Positions 26,144 through 36,656 are shown, counted from the stretch's first letter. The stretch: 64,000 nt of DNA from Chelatococcus asaccharovorans (GCF_003201475.1 NZ_QJJK01000014.1:62001-126000); one strand, 5' to 3'. Translations and numbers: made by a program. The notes: a model not told the origin generated them from the letters alone.

Positions 26144-27229
26144 ATGTCCCAGTCCAGCTTGCGACTCGTGGAAGGCAGCTCCATGGATAAATCGAAAGCC
26201 CTTGACGCCGCGCTCTCGCAGATCGAGCGCGCTTTCGGCAAAGGCTCGATCATGCGTCTTGGCAAGAACGACAAGCCGATCGAGATCGAGACGGTTTCGA
26301 CGGGCTCGCTCGGTCTTGACATCGCGCTGGGCGTCGGCGGGCTGCCGCGGGGCCGCATCGTTGAGATCTACGGCCCGGAATCGTCGGGCAAGACGACGCT
26401 GGCGCTGCACACCATCGCCGAGGCCCAGAAGAAGGGCGGTGTCTGCGGGTTCATCGACGCCGAACATGCGCTTGATCCCGTCTATGCCCGCAAGCTCGGC
26501 GTGAAGCTCGACGATCTTCTCATCTCGCAGCCCGATACCGGCGAGCAGGCGCTCGAAATCACCGACACGCTGGTGCGTTCGGGCGCCATCGACGTTCTGG
26601 TGGTCGATTCGGTCGCGGCCCTGACACCGCGGGCGGAGATCGAGGGCGAGATGGGCGATATGCAGCCCGGCATGCAGGCGCGCCTGATGAGCCAGGCGTT
26701 GCGCAAGCTGACGGCCTCCATTTCGCGCTCGAATACCATGGTCATCTTCATCAACCAGATCCGCATGAAGATCGGCGTGATGTATGGCTCGCCCGAGACG
26801 ACGAGCGGCGGCAATGCCTTGAAGTTCTATGCATCGGTCCGCCTTGATATCCGTCGCATCGGCGCTATCAAGGATCGCGACGAGACCATCGGCAACACCA
26901 CGCGCGTCAAGGTGGTGAAGAACAAGGTGGCGCCGCCTTTCAAACAGGTCGAGTTCGACATCATGTATGGTGAGGGCGTGTCCAAGGTGGGTGAACTCGT
27001 CGATCTTGGTGTCAAGGGCGGCATCGTCGAGAAGTCAGGCGCGTGGTTCTCCTATGACAGCCAACGGCTCGGTCAGGGTCGGGAGAATGCCAAGCAGTTT
27101 CTGCGCAACAATCCCGATGTGGCCGACCGGATCGAGATGGCCATCCGGCAGAACTCCGGCGTGCTCGCCGACCGCATTCTTGAAAATGCGGATCCGACGG
27201 CAGAAGATCTGGACGAGGGTGCGGCCTGA
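26144..27229 (+). CDS. recA: Recombinase RecA
   Basis: A 361-residue DNA strand-exchange ATPase and LexA co-protease. Walker [10 protein letters not shown] is at residues 77-85; [12 protein letters not shown] is Walker B; the L2 loop [17 protein letters not shown] and [17 protein letters not shown] are intact; the acidic C-terminus ([12 protein letters not shown]) is typical. The ATG at 26144 has AAGGA 8 bp upstream and is preferred over the adjacent TTG. SOS boxes lie upstream, and a repeat element separates them from the gene. alaS follows 303 bp downstream in the same direction, a common order in these bacteria. Confidence 0.98.
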   Translation: MSQSSLRLVEGSSMDKSKALDAALSQIERAFGKGSIMRLGKNDKPIEIETVSTGSLGLDIALGVGGLPRGRIVEIYGPESSGKTTLALHTIAEAQKKGGVCGFIDAEHALDPVYARKLGVKLDDLLISQPDTGEQALEITDTLVRSGAIDVLVVDSVAALTPRAEIEGEMGDMQPGMQARLMSQALRKLTASISRSNTMVIFINQIRMKIGVMYGSPETTSGGNALKFYASVRLDIRRIGAIKDRDETIGNTTRVKVVKNKVAPPFKQVEFDIMYGEGVSKVGELVDLGVKGGIVEKSGAWFSYDSQRLGQGRENAKQFLRNNPDVADRIEMAIRQNSGVLADRILENADPTAEDLDEGAA

Positions 27230-27532
27230 TCTGCCAATTGACTTGAGCGTCATGGCTCGGCGGGCGGAGCTTGGGCGTGCATCGTCAGGGAGGCTGCTGC
27301 CGGGGTGTTGCGCGGGGGCCGCTTTTGCGGCGGTTCGCAGGTCACCATGCGAACCAGGCTATCGAGCCTATCGACAGGTTGATGCTGGCGCTCTAGAAAC
27401 ACCGGCTGTTGCCAAGCTCATCGCTTTCCCAGTATGTCCGCTTTTTCGGGCAGGGCTTCGCCCTCGAAAGAATGCCTGGCAGTGAGAAGGCGGCGCGAGG
27501 CGTGCCGTCGCTGGTGTGCGGATGTGGACCGA
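27230..27532. other. recA-alaS intergenic region, no gene seen
   Basis: About 300 bp without a credible gene. No clear rho-independent terminator or second SOS box was seen; the region may simply carry the alaS promoter and leader. Confidence 0.5.
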
Positions 27533-30175
27533 ATGAGCGGCGTTAACGAGATCAGATCGAGCTTCCTCGACTATTTTGCCAAGAACGGCCACGAGGTCGT
27601 GCCTTCGAGCCCGCTCGTGCCGCGCAACGACCCGACATTGATGTTCACCAATGCGGGCATGGTGCAGTTCAAAAACGTCTTCACAGGCGTGGAGACGCGG
27701 CCCTACAAGCGCGCGACCACATCCCAGAAATGCGTCCGTGCCGGCGGCAAGCATAACGACCTCGACAATGTCGGCTATACCGCGCGTCACCACACTTTCT
27801 TCGAGATGCTCGGGAATTTTTCCTTCGGCGACTATTTCAAGGCCGACGCGATCGAGCTGGCCTGGAAGCTCGTGACCAAGGAATTCGGCCTGCCGGAGCA
27901 GAAGCTCCTGGTGACGGTCTTCTCCGAGGACGACGAGGCCCACGGCCTTTGGAAGAAGATCGCGGGCCTTTCGGACGACAAGATCATCCGTATCCCGACC
28001 TCAGACAATTTCTGGCAGATGGGCGATACGGGACCCTGTGGTCCCTGTTCCGAAATCTTCTACGACCACGGTGACCATATTCCGGGCGGTCCTCCCGGCA
28101 GCCCCGATGAAGACGGCGACCGCTTCATCGAGATCTGGAATCTGGTGTTCATGCAGTACGAGCAGCTCGCGCCGGGCAACCGCGTGGTGCTGCCGCGGCC
28201 CTCGATCGATACCGGCATGGGGCTGGAGCGAATCGCTGCGGTGCTGCAGGGGACGCATGACAACTACGCGACCGACCTCATGCGCGCGCTGGTCGTGGCG
28301 GTTGCCAATCTCACCGGCGTCGACCCCGATGGACCGCAGAAGGCGAGCCATCGCGTCATTGCCGACCATCTCAGGGCCTCGGCCTTTCTCGTCGCCGATG
28401 GCGTGCTGCCGTCGAACGAGGGGCGCGGCTATGTGTTGCGGCGCATCATGCGCCGCGCCATGCGCCATGCCGAGCTGCTCGGGGCGCGCGAGCCGATTCT
28501 CTGGCGGCTGGTGCCGGCGCTCGTGCGCGAGATGGGGCAGGCCTATGGTGAGCTGGTGCGGGCCGAGGCGCTGATCACCGAGACGTTGAAGCTCGAGGAG
28601 ACTCGCTTCCGGAAGACGCTGGAGCGCGGCCTCACGATCCTCGAGGAGGAGACGCGGGCGCTGCAATCCGGTGACAAGCTGTCGGGCGAGGTCGCTTTCA
28701 CTCTCTATGACACCTACGGCTTTCCGCTTGATCTGACGCAGGATGCGTTGCGGGCGCGCGATATCGGCGTCGATGTCGATCGCTTCAATGCCGCGATGGA
28801 GCGCCAGCGGGAGAAGGCGCGTGCCGGCTGGTCCGGGTCTGGCGAGGCGGCCACCGAGGCGGTCTGGTTCGGCCTGCGGGACCGGCTCGGGGCGACGGAA
28901 TTCCTCGGCTACGACACGGAGACCGCCGAGGGCGTCATTACCGCTCTGCTGCGCGACGGTGTCGAGGTGTCGGAGCTCGAGCCGGGCCAGGAGGGCTATG
29001 TCGTCCTCAACCAGACGCCGTTCTACGGCGAGTCCGGCGGCCAGGTCGGTGATACCGGATTGATCGCCGGCGTCGGTTTGCAGGCCGATGTCCTCGATAC
29101 GCAGAAGAAGCTGGGTGATCTGTTCGTCCACCGCGTCGTGGTGAAGAGCGGCGCGTTGAAGGTCGGGCTCCCCGTCGAGCTCACGGTCGATCATCGCCGC
29201 CGTCTGGCGATCCGCTCGAACCACAGTGCGACCCACCTTCTGCATGAAGCTTTGCGGCGCGTGCTCGGCGATCATATCGCCCAGAAGGGCTCGCTGGTGG
29301 CGCCGGACAGGCTGCGTTTCGACTTCAGCCATCCGAAGCCCATCTCGGAGGACGAGCTTTCGGCCGTCGAGACCATGGCCAACGCGGTTCTCCTGGGCAA
29401 CAGCGAGGTCGTGACGCGCCTCATGGGCGTCGACGACGCGATTGCCTCTGGCGCGCGCGCGTTGTTCGGCGAGAAATATGGCGACGAGGTTCGGGTCGTG
29501 TCGATGGGCCGTGCGCCCGGTGGAAACCAGGCCTTCTCGGTCGAACTTTGCGGCGGCACTCACGTCGGCCGTACCGGTGATATCGGACTTGTTACAATCC
29601 TCTCCGAGGGAGCGGTGGCCGCCGGCGTGCGTCGCCTCGAGGCGGTGACCGGGGATGCGGCCCGCCGCTATCTCAACGAAGAAGCGCAGCAACTTAAGGC
29701 TCTGGCGGGCCTCCTCAAGGTTCCATCGGCCGATGCCTTCGGGCGCCTTGAGGTCCTGTTGGAGGAGCGCCGCAAGCTGGAGCGTGACCTGGCCGATGCA
29801 CGCAAGCAACTCGCGACTGGGGGTGGCGGCGACGAGGCGACGAAGACCGTGGCCGGCGTCACCTACATGGGGCGTGTCCTCGCCAATACACCGGCCAAGG
29901 AACTCAAGGCGATCGTCGATGATGCGAAGAAGCGCATCGGCAGCGGCGTCGTGGCCTTCGTCAGTGTCGCCGAGGACGGCCGCGCGAGCCTGATCGTCGG
30001 CGTGACGGCCGACAAGGTCGATACCGTCAACGCGGTGACATTGGTCAAGGCTGGCTCCGCTGTTCTCGGCGGTGCCGGCGGCGGCGGACGGCCGGATCTC
30101 GCCCAGGCGGGCGGCCCGGATGGGGCCCGGGCTGAGGACGCGCTGGCGGCGATCGAGGCTGCTATCGCCGGCTAG
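27533..30175 (+). CDS. alaS: Alanyl-tRNA synthetase
   Basis: An 880-residue class II synthetase with full architecture: catalytic core from [21 protein letters not shown] through [13 protein letters not shown] and [21 protein letters not shown]-type motif 2 residues (written in parts here), the editing domain with the zinc site His564/His568 (HSATHLLH) and Cys673/His677 ([10 protein letters not shown]), and a C-terminal Gly-rich C-Ala domain with a short coiled coil ([16 protein letters not shown]). It charges tRNA-Ala and hydrolyses mischarged Ser- and Gly-tRNA. The ATG at 27533 matches the usual MSGVNEIR start; the open frame upstream is not conserved. Confidence 0.97.
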   Translation: MSGVNEIRSSFLDYFAKNGHEVVPSSPLVPRNDPTLMFTNAGMVQFKNVFTGVETRPYKRATTSQKCVRAGGKHNDLDNVGYTARHHTFFEMLGNFSFGDYFKADAIELAWKLVTKEFGLPEQKLLVTVFSEDDEAHGLWKKIAGLSDDKIIRIPTSDNFWQMGDTGPCGPCSEIFYDHGDHIPGGPPGSPDEDGDRFIEIWNLVFMQYEQLAPGNRVVLPRPSIDTGMGLERIAAVLQGTHDNYATDLMRALVVAVANLTGVDPDGPQKASHRVIADHLRASAFLVADGVLPSNEGRGYVLRRIMRRAMRHAELLGAREPILWRLVPALVREMGQAYGELVRAEALITETLKLEETRFRKTLERGLTILEEETRALQSGDKLSGEVAFTLYDTYGFPLDLTQDALRARDIGVDVDRFNAAMERQREKARAGWSGSGEAATEAVWFGLRDRLGATEFLGYDTETAEGVITALLRDGVEVSELEPGQEGYVVLNQTPFYGESGGQVGDTGLIAGVGLQADVLDTQKKLGDLFVHRVVVKSGALKVGLPVELTVDHRRRLAIRSNHSATHLLHEALRRVLGDHIAQKGSLVAPDRLRFDFSHPKPISEDELSAVETMANAVLLGNSEVVTRLMGVDDAIASGARALFGEKYGDEVRVVSMGRAPGGNQAFSVELCGGTHVGRTGDIGLVTILSEGAVAAGVRRLEAVTGDAARRYLNEEAQQLKALAGLLKVPSADAFGRLEVLLEERRKLERDLADARKQLATGGGGDEATKTVAGVTYMGRVLANTPAKELKAIVDDAKKRIGSGVVAFVSVAEDGRASLIVGVTADKVDTVNAVTLVKAGSAVLGGAGGGGRPDLAQAGGPDGARAEDALAAIEAAIAG

Positions 30176-30275
30176 GGCAAGTCCGTCTGTTACGGATTGG
30201 CCTTGCACGGGAATAGATAAGCAAATTCAGCGGCCTGGATGGTATCAGAGGATCTCATCCAGGCCGGATTTGCAG
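30176..30275 (+). repeat. Dispersed element family A, copy downstream of alaS
   Basis: Begins GGGCAAGTCCGTCTGTTACGGA, continues AGATAAGCAAATTCA, GGATGGTATCAGAGGATCTCATCC (a hairpin whose arms GGATGG/TCATCC pair in part) and ends AGGCCGGATTTGC. It begins on the base after the alaS stop. Confidence 0.82.
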
Positions 30276-30364
30276 GAGCGCTCGTCCGCAGCGCTGCCGC
30301 GTGGGGTATTTCGCTCGCGCCTCACACCGCGCGGGGAACTATGCCGCGCCCACCCTCATCTTCG

Positions 30365-30781
30365 TCAGGAGAGCGGAGGAGGGGGCGCCGCAAGTTCGCT
30401 CAGCGTACGTTGCAAGTCGCTGGTCATGAACGGCTTTTCAAGAAAGCGGTGAAGCGGATCGTTGGGGATGTCGTCGGCGCCTGCGGCGTCGTTGCCGCTG
30501 ATGAAAATGATCCTCAGTTCCGGCAGGCGTCGGCGGCACTCCGCGGCGAGGAGCGTACCGCGGATGTCCGGCAAGCCGATATCCGTGATGAGGATATCGA
30601 TCGGCGCGCCGGTTTCCACGAAGGCGATCGCCGATTGCGCGTCGGCAGCCTCCTCGACAGTATGGCCGAGGTCATTGAGCAAGTCGCTTGTCGTGAGGCG
30701 CACGAGCGGATGGTCCTCTACGAGAAGGATGCGCAGGGCCTCTGTATCGTTCAACGATATGTCACTGCCCATCTGGAGCAT
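30365..30781 (-). CDS. Single-domain response regulator
   Basis: A 138-residue receiver with no output domain. The acidic pocket is in ILLVEDHPLV, the phospho-acceptor Asp in LITDIGLPD, the conserved Thr/Ser position in IFISGND, and the Lys in FLEKPF. Such proteins act as phosphate sinks, phosphorelay intermediates or protein-interaction switches. The ATG at 30781 has AAGGA 9 bp upstream; an ATG at 30772 is also possible. No kinase gene is adjacent. The short Pro-rich C-terminus (AAPPPPLS) is not informative. Confidence 0.88.
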   Translation of the reverse strand: MLQMGSDISLNDTEALRILLVEDHPLVRLTTSDLLNDLGHTVEEAADAQSAIAFVETGAPIDILITDIGLPDIRGTLLAAECRRRLPELRIIFISGNDAAGADDIPNDPLHRFLEKPFMTSDLQRTLSELAAPPPPLS

Positions 30782-30891
30782 CGCGCTTCGTCCTTGCCTT
30801 GCGCATCGCATCCTCCGGTACCTCCCAGCATGTGACCATACTTTCCCCGGCCGGTGTCCTTTAGGATCCGATGGGGCTGGATAAGGCGTCT

Positions 30892-30994
30892 AGAGCAAGT
30901 CCGTCTTTTGCGGACTTGCTCCGCTCAAAAATTAACGAGCAAATTCAAATGTTTAGATGGCATCAGACGATTCCATCTCAGTCGGATTTGCTCT
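30892..30994 (+). repeat. Dispersed element family A, best-preserved copy
   Basis: Ends are AGAGCAAGTCCG and CGGATTTGCTCT, inverted with one mismatch. Inside are a hairpin CAAGTCCGtcttttgCGGACTTG, an AGCAAATTCAA block, and a second hairpin GATGGcatcagacgattCCATC. It is 103 bp long and flanked by TCT and AGT, with no obvious target duplication. Confidence 0.88.
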
Positions 30995-31440
30995 AGTCAG
31001 TCAGGCTGCGCTCGAGACCGCGTCTCGCCGTTCAAAGCCGATCGTTCCAATCCTGGTGGGGACGCAAATTGCCCTGTTTGCTTGTCCGCTTGCTGTTCCG
31101 ATGCCGTCGTCGCCGGTGCGGGCTGCCTTTTTGGTCGGATTCGTCCCACCGCTTGCGCCGACCCGCGATTGCGATGTCCTCACAGCTGAACCAGCTTACG
31201 CAAGGGCATCCATCCACGGGGCGTCTCCAGTGTCCCGCGTAAGGCACTATACAGCCATATCATCGCCACGCCTATGCTTCGCGTGGCGCTATGGGCGGGC
31301 GGCGGTCTTGCGATCGAACAGGGGAGTGAAGCTCGCCGGCAGGAGGCTCATCCGGCCTGGATCGACAGCGCGGATGCCCGCCAAGTCGGATTGCGCGTCG
31401 CTTCTATCGGAATGCAGATCCGCAACCGACGGACTTGCCC

Positions 31441-31542
31441 GGAGCATTTCGAGCGACGTGGACACCGGTTCGCGTGAAGACAATGCGTCGAAACAAAGAC
31501 CTCGAGCATTTCCGGTGAACCGGACTTCGCCGGAAATGCTCC
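31441..31542 (-). repeat. Dispersed element family B, copy 1 (minus orientation)
   Basis: Read on the minus strand it begins GGAGCATTTCCGG, has the partner arm CCGGAAATGCTC, then GGTCTTTGTTTC, TTCACGCGAACCGGTGTCCAC and ends CGCTCGAAATGCTCC. It aligns across its whole length with 39581-39682. Confidence 0.85.
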
Positions 31543-31583
31543 AGGACCAGTCGACATTCAAGAATTGCCCAAGAGATACCATT

Positions 31584-31724
31584 GTCATCACCGGGCTTGT
31601 CCCCGAAGTCGGGTGCACCCGATTTCGGTATTGATCAGGAACTCGGCAACAGCCGAGTTTCGCCGATGCCGACCGGAAAGGCGCCTCGGTTCATCGGGAT
31701 GGCCGGGACAAGCCCGGCCATGAC
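31584..31724. repeat. Long palindromic intergenic element
   Basis: Outer arms are GTCATCACCGGGCTTGTCCC (31584-31603) and GGGACAAGCCCGGCCATGAC (ending 31724), pairing with few mismatches. Inner hairpins include GAAGTCGGGTGCACCCGATTTC and AACTCGGcaacaGCCGAGTT. Elements of this type are common between genes in Hyphomicrobiales. Confidence 0.75.
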
Positions 31725-31777
31725 AGCTGAAAGCTGAATGTCGATTGCTTCAGGGTTCGCGCAGGTCTTGCCGGCAC

Positions 31778-31810
31778 AAAAAAGCCGCCGGGCTTCCGGG
31801 CCCGACGGCT
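31778..31810 (-). terminator. Rho-independent terminator of icd
   Basis: On the minus strand AGCCGTCGGGC and GCCCGGCGGCT pair around a short loop and are followed by TTTTTT. It lies 38 bp after the icd stop. Confidence 0.85.
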
Positions 31811-31847
31811 CATCGTCATGCGAGGCGCTCGCGATCGGAAGGCTGGA

Positions 31848-33062
31848 TCAGGCGGCCATCGCCTTCTGCAGGTTCTCGTCGATCTTGTCGAGGAAGCCCG
31901 TGGTGGAGAGCCACGTCTGGTCGGCGCCGACGAGGAGGGCGAGGTCCTTGGTCATGTAGCCGGACTCGACGGTGTCGACGCAGACCTTTTCCAGCGTTTC
32001 GGCGAAGCGCTTGAGGTCGGCATTGTCATCGAGCTTGGCGCGGTGCATGAGGCCGCGGGTCCAGGCGAAGATCGAGGCCATGGAGTTCGTCGAGGTCTCC
32101 TTGCCCTTCTGGTGCTCGCGGTAGTGGCGCGTCACCGTGCCGTGGGCGGCTTCCGCCTCCACCGTCTGGCCATCCGGGGTCATCAGGACGGAGGTCATCA
32201 GCCCGAGCGAGCCGAAGCCCTGGGCGGCCGTGTCGGATTGCACGTCGCCGTCGTAGTTCTTGCAGGCCCAGACATAACCGCCCGACCACTTCAGGCAGGA
32301 GGCAACCATGTCGTCGATCAGGCGGTGCTCATAGGTCAGTCCGAGCGTGTCGAACTGCGCCTTGAACTCGGCGTCGAAGATCTCCTGGAAGAGGTCCTTG
32401 AAGCGGCCGTCATAGGCCTTGAGAATGGTGTTCTTCGTGGAGAGATAGACCGGATACTTGCGCGCGAGGCCGTAGTTGAAGGAGGCGCGGGCGAAGTCGC
32501 GGATCGAGTCGTCGAGATTGTACATCGACATCGCGACGCCGGAGCCGGGGAAGTTGAAGACCTCCTTCTCGATGACCGTGCCGTCCTCGCCCTCGAACTT
32601 GATGGTCAGACGGCCCTTGCCGGGCACCCTGAAGTCCGTCGCGCGATACTGGTCGCCATAGGCATGGCGGCCGATGACGAAGGGCTGGGTCCAGCCCGGT
32701 ACGAGGCGCGGCACGTTCTTGCAGATGATCGGCTCGCGGAAGATGACGCCGCCGAGGATGTTGCGGATGGTGCCGTTCGGCGACTTCCACATGTCCTTGA
32801 GGTTGAACTCCTTCACGCGGGCCTCGTCCGGCGTGATGGTGGCGCATTTCACACCGACGCCATAGCGCTTGATGGCCTCGGCCGCCTCGACGGTGACCTT
32901 GTCGCCGGTGGCGTCGCGGTGTTCGATTCCGAGATCGTAATATTTCAGATCAATGTCGAGATAGGGGTGGATCAGCTTGTCTTTGATAAGCTGCCAGATG
33001 ATCCGGGTCATTTCGTCGCCGTCGAGTTCGACGACCGGGTTCGCCACCTTGATCTTAGCCAT
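31848..33062 (-). CDS. icd: NADP-dependent isocitrate dehydrogenase
   Basis: A 404-residue enzyme of the eukaryote-like NADP-IDH clade typical of alphaproteobacteria. It starts [21 protein letters not shown] (shown here as its first 20 or so residues) and carries the substrate and metal motifs [28 protein letters not shown] and the coenzyme region HGTVTRHYR. It oxidises isocitrate to 2-oxoglutarate in the TCA cycle and supplies NADPH. GGGGACA lies 5 bp before the ATG at 33062; the longer open frame to 33176 is not conserved. Monocistronic with its own terminator. Confidence 0.96.
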   Translation of the reverse strand: MAKIKVANPVVELDGDEMTRIIWQLIKDKLIHPYLDIDLKYYDLGIEHRDATGDKVTVEAAEAIKRYGVGVKCATITPDEARVKEFNLKDMWKSPNGTIRNILGGVIFREPIICKNVPRLVPGWTQPFVIGRHAYGDQYRATDFRVPGKGRLTIKFEGEDGTVIEKEVFNFPGSGVAMSMYNLDDSIRDFARASFNYGLARKYPVYLSTKNTILKAYDGRFKDLFQEIFDAEFKAQFDTLGLTYEHRLIDDMVASCLKWSGGYVWACKNYDGDVQSDTAAQGFGSLGLMTSVLMTPDGQTVEAEAAHGTVTRHYREHQKGKETSTNSMASIFAWTRGLMHRAKLDDNADLKRFAETLEKVCVDTVESGYMTKDLALLVGADQTWLSTTGFLDKIDENLQKAMAA

Positions 33063-33224
33063 TGATTGTCCCCTGCACGCTGGGAAAAGGAATTGGGTCT
33101 CGGTGTACAGATGCGCACGCCGATGTTCCGCTGCTTCTACAGCGCCATTCGCCGCGGGGGAAGGCTTCAACCACAAACAGTTGGCCGAAAGATTGTCGTC
33201 AATTCGTGCAGCCTGGTCGGTCGG

Positions 33225-34460
33225 TCAGTCGACCAGATAGGCGCTGTGCTCTCCGGATGTCGTCGTCATGGGCTTGTTGCCGCCGTCGAGACGCCAGACG
33301 CCCTCGTTCAGAATCAGGGTGTTCACCACGAGCGCGGCGGCGTCGCTGGCACCGGTCATCGCGTTGACCGTCAAGTCCCGGCTCGGCAGATAGACGAGGC
33401 CGCGCAGGGATTGCCCCAATCCGGCGTTGATGACCAAGCTCGACCGCGGCAGGCCCGGCGGTTCCGACATGAGGATATCGGCGAAGGCGCCGCTGGTGGG
33501 CGCCGAGAGCTCGATCCTGACCGCGTTGTTCGCCTGCAGCGTCGAGGCATTGTCCGGAAAGTGGAGGGACACCTCCTCGCCACGCAGCACAGCGCCGGCG
33601 TTCAACATCATCTGGCCGCGGATGACATAAATGCCGGGCAACAGGGTGATCACGGGGCTGCCGTGGAAGACGAGGTCGCCGCAATAGGTCCCCGGACTGA
33701 GCGTGACGGCAGCTGCGGTGTAGGGCGGGGGATAGGAAACCGTGCAACTGAGGGAGGGCGTTGGCAGCGTGCCCCTGAAGGGGTCGTCGATGGCGTTGCA
33801 ACCGGTCTCAGGCGGCCTCGCACCGCCGTTGACCAGGGCATCCTGACCGCTCACGCAGATGCGCCGGACGTCGAGGATCGTGAGCGCATTGATGGTGGCG
33901 GCGGGAGAGCCCGTCGCGCGCACATGGATCTCACAGTCGCTCGCCAGGACCTCGGCGCCGCTGTTGACGAGCAACCCTGGCGAGGCGCTTCGATCCAGCG
34001 TCAGAATGCACACGCGGTTCTGGTCGCGCCTCAGGGCGGCGGTTGCGTGCGTTTCCACGCGCAGGCTGTCGACGCCGATGAGGGCCGTCACCGTGGTCGC
34101 CATATCGGTCGAGACCAGGCCGGTCAGGCTTCCATTGGTATTCTCGCGAAAGTCCAGGTCGACGAGGAGCGATGGTTCCCGAACATTGAGGGCGAATACG
34201 GCCCGTGCTTTATCGACCTGGTGGCCGGCCTCCTGGGTGACGCCGGCCAGCACAGCCGCGTCGAGCGCGCTTCGCAGGCGGGTTTGCATCGATTGCGCCC
34301 GGGCATAGTCGATGGCCACGCCGGTGGCGCCGATCATCGGGATGCTCAGGAGCGCAAACAGGATCGCGACATTGCCGGTCCGGCTGCGCAGGAGGGCGCA
34401 GAGGGAGCGACAGAGCCCGCCACGCCAACGCCTGCAAGGGGAAGATCCGAGCGGGGACAT
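33225..34460 (-). CDS. TadG-like (TadE/G family) pilus-assembly or secreted protein
   Basis: A 411-residue protein with a basic N-terminus, a single hydrophobic helix at about residues 29-52 (NVAILFALLSIPMIGATGVAIDYARA, the Flp-pilus TadG-like pattern) and a long extracytoplasmic domain. The mid-part has cysteines (for example RRICVSGQ, ETGCNAI, SYP, TYCGDL) likely in disulfides, and the C-terminal half is a beta-rich region with PGIYVIRGQMML and LVYLPSRDLTV patterns. TadG-like proteins take part in tight-adherence pilus assembly. No tad genes are adjacent, so this is an orphan copy whose partner machinery must be elsewhere, if present. Confidence 0.75.
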   Translation of the reverse strand: MSPLGSSPCRRWRGGLCRSLCALLRSRTGNVAILFALLSIPMIGATGVAIDYARAQSMQTRLRSALDAAVLAGVTQEAGHQVDKARAVFALNVREPSLLVDLDFRENTNGSLTGLVSTDMATTVTALIGVDSLRVETHATAALRRDQNRVCILTLDRSASPGLLVNSGAEVLASDCEIHVRATGSPAATINALTILDVRRICVSGQDALVNGGARPPETGCNAIDDPFRGTLPTPSLSCTVSYPPPYTAAAVTLSPGTYCGDLVFHGSPVITLLPGIYVIRGQMMLNAGAVLRGEEVSLHFPDNASTLQANNAVRIELSAPTSGAFADILMSEPPGLPRSSLVINAGLGQSLRGLVYLPSRDLTVNAMTGASDAAALVVNTLILNEGVWRLDGGNKPMTTTSGEHSAYLVD

Positions 34461-34775
34461 CGCCGTTATCCGCTAACCGCTATGGCTGTATCGAATTCGC
34501 AATACACCTATAGGATGCTGGAATTCCCTTGCCGACTGGTGAAGAGACCGGAGAGCGCCTGGTCCCAAAGTGGAGCAGGGTGAAGAGGGCCTCGGTCGTG
34601 GTCGCGACGCGCGGTACTGCATCGTCGATATCGTCGATGGGGATCGCGCCTGAGCCGAGGGCGCTGCGTCGGGAATTGCCGAGCTGTCGGTTCCCTCGGC
34701 GGGCCGACATGTTCTATATGCCTTCTCCGAGAGACCCTCGATACACGCAGCTTGGAATCGGCGCCCGGAGAAAGA
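34461..34775. other. Divergent intergenic region, no gene seen
   Basis: About 315 bp between the TadG-like gene (minus) and the methyltransferase gene (plus). Short open frames here lack family resemblance. No repeat or operator was recognised. Confidence 0.5.
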
Positions 34776-35624
34776 ATGGCTGGCACGGATCGCTCGAAGG
34801 CAATGATCAGCGGCGGACCGGCGATCATTCTCGTCGCGCCGCAGCTCGGGGAAAATATCGGCATGGCTGCCCGGGCCATGGCGAATTTCGGCCTGTCGGA
34901 CCTTCGGCTGGTGGCGCCGCGCGACGCCTTCCCCAATGCGCAGGCGGAAGCCGCCGCGGCTGGCGCGGTGCACATTCTCAATGCGGCGCGGGTGTATCCC
35001 GACGTGCCGGCGGCCATCGCCGACCTCAACTTTGTTTTGGCGACGACCGCGCGCGAGCGCGGCCAGATGAAGCAAATCCTCGGGGCCGATGAGGCCATGG
35101 CCGACGTCGCGCGGCGCAGCGCGCTTGGGGAAGGCGTCGGCATTCTCTTCGGCCGCGAGCGATCCGGGCTCGAGAATGATGCCATCGCGCTTGCCGACGC
35201 GGTCGTGACCTTCCCGGTGAATCCCGCCTTCGCCTCGCTCAATCTCGCCCAGGCCGTCCTGCTCCTGGGCTATGAGTGGATGAAGATGAACGGCACCGCG
35301 CTTCTTTTTGCGACGCCGGAGCGCTCGCCGCCCCCGACCCGTGAAGGTCTCCTGTCGTTTTTCGACTATCTCGAAGGTGAACTGGACAGCTGCGGCTTCT
35401 TCGTGCCGGCGCCCAAGAAGCCCGGGATGATCCGCAACCTGCGCAACATCTTTCACCGGATGAAGATGACCGAGCAGGATCTGCGCACCCTGCGCGGCGC
35501 CGTCGTCGCACTGGTCAATGGCCGGCGCGGGGGGCGCAACGCGCCTCACCCAGGCCGGCATGCCGGGGCCGCGATGCCTCCGGCCGCGGATCCGCAGGCC
35601 GGGCCGGACGACGCATCATCATAA
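34776..35624 (+). CDS. TrmJ-type SPOUT RNA 2'-O-methyltransferase
   Basis: A 282-residue protein of the TrmH/TrmJ family (SPOUT trefoil-knot fold). Motifs are IILVAPQLGENIGMAARAMANFG (motif 1, N-E/N-I-G-x2-A-R), ILFGRERSGLENDAI (motif 2) and PVNPAFASLNLAQAVLLLGYE (motif 3). TrmJ methylates nucleotide 32 of several tRNAs using S-adenosylmethionine. The ATG at 34776 directly follows GGAGAAAGA. A C-terminal extension (about residues 165-282) includes a helical dimerisation-like part and a Gly/Pro/Ala-rich tail. It is followed after about 108 bp by murI in the same direction. Confidence 0.9.
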   Translation: MAGTDRSKAMISGGPAIILVAPQLGENIGMAARAMANFGLSDLRLVAPRDAFPNAQAEAAAAGAVHILNAARVYPDVPAAIADLNFVLATTARERGQMKQILGADEAMADVARRSALGEGVGILFGRERSGLENDAIALADAVVTFPVNPAFASLNLAQAVLLLGYEWMKMNGTALLFATPERSPPPTREGLLSFFDYLEGELDSCGFFVPAPKKPGMIRNLRNIFHRMKMTEQDLRTLRGAVVALVNGRRGGRNAPHPGRHAGAAMPPAADPQAGPDDASS

Positions 35625-35732
35625 TTTCCCGTCCCGTGCGGAATTCCGACGCAATTTCAAGGCTTCGGTAACGGACATCGCGCGATATGCTGGAATCTGG
35701 TCATCAATGGGTGTGATCGAGGATAGGCCCTG

Positions 35733-36656
35733 ATGCGTATCGATCGTCCCGCGGACGCGGCCTTTCGGCCGGCCGTCATGCCGCTGCGGCCGCCAAAGGT
35801 GCTGGTCTTCGATTCCGGGCTCGGCGGCCTGACCGTGTTCGCCGAATTGCGCAAAGCGCGGCCCGACGCGCATTTCGTCTATGCCGCCGATGATGCGGGT
35901 TTTCCCTATGGACGTCTGGGCGAGAGCGATCTCATCGCGCGGGTCGATCGGGTCATGGACCGGCTGATCGCGCAGCATGAGCCCGACATCGTGGTGATTG
36001 CCTGCAATACCGCTTCGACGCTGGTGCTGCCCGGTCTGCGTGCCCGCTACAGCCTGCCCTTCGTCGGCACCGTGCCCGCGATCAAGCCGGCTGCGGCGAC
36101 GAGCGCAAGCAAGCGCATCAGCGTGCTGGCGACGGCCGGCACCGTGAAGCGCGACTATACGCAGGGGCTCATTGCGAGTTTTGCCGCCGATTGCACGGTC
36201 ACCCTCGTGGGCGCGCCGGGGCTCGCCGGGCTTGCCGAGGACGCCCTGACGGGTCAGCCCGTCGGCGACGTCGCTATTGCAGCGGAGATCGCGCCGGCCT
36301 TCGTCGTGGATGAGGGCGCGCGCACGGATGTCGTCGTACTCGCCTGCACGCATTATCCCCTGCTGCAGGCCGAGCTCGAGCGGCTCGCGCCCTGGCCCGT
36401 CACATGGATCGATTCGGCGCCGGCGATCGCCCGCCGCGCGGTCCAGCTCCTTCTGGAGCAGGGCTTCGCACCCCATCTTGGCGAGACCGGTGCGTCACCT
36501 CCCGCCAAAGCGGTCTTCACGGGCGGCGCGATCGTCACCGACCGGCTCCGCGCTGCGCTTGCCGCGCGGGGGCTGCCGGATATCGTCGTCGATGCCATGC
36601 CGCTCGCCGGGAGCGAGCCGGCCGTTGCCGTGGCCCTGGCTGCGTCACGCGCCTGA
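35733..36656 (+). CDS. murI: Glutamate racemase
   Basis: A 307-residue cytoplasmic enzyme making D-glutamate for peptidoglycan. The substrate site VFDSGLGGLTV, the first catalytic Cys in VIACNTASTLVL and the second in VLACTHYPLL are all present. An N-terminal extension of about 20 residues precedes the fold. It has no operon partner in peptidoglycan synthesis here; the upstream methyltransferase gene is the only co-directional neighbour within 110 bp. Confidence 0.95.
   Translation: MRIDRPADAAFRPAVMPLRPPKVLVFDSGLGGLTVFAELRKARPDAHFVYAADDAGFPYGRLGESDLIARVDRVMDRLIAQHEPDIVVIACNTASTLVLPGLRARYSLPFVGTVPAIKPAAATSASKRISVLATAGTVKRDYTQGLIASFAADCTVTLVGAPGLAGLAEDALTGQPVGDVAIAAEIAPAFVVDEGARTDVVVLACTHYPLLQAELERLAPWPVTWIDSAPAIARRAVQLLLEQGFAPHLGETGASPPAKAVFTGGAIVTDRLRAALAARGLPDIVVDAMPLAGSEPAVAVALAASRA

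Larger units (their letters stand above)
30782..31847. other. 1.07-kb gene-free repeat island
   Basis: No convincing gene is present; the 225-codon open frame here reads through repeats and has no family resemblance. It holds a family A element (30892-30994), a family B element (31441-31542), a long palindromic element (31584-31724) and the icd terminator (31778-31810), with unassigned DNA at 31000-31440. Confidence 0.75.

Noticed and set aside
28001-30208. Minus-strand 735-codon open frame over alaS
   Set aside because: Antisense shadow of the intact alanyl-tRNA synthetase gene in high-GC DNA; no domain or start signal.
30957-31634. 225-codon plus-strand frame in the repeat island
   Set aside because: It reads through a family A and a family B element and ends inside a palindrome; such frames are commonly mis-annotated as short hypothetical proteins.
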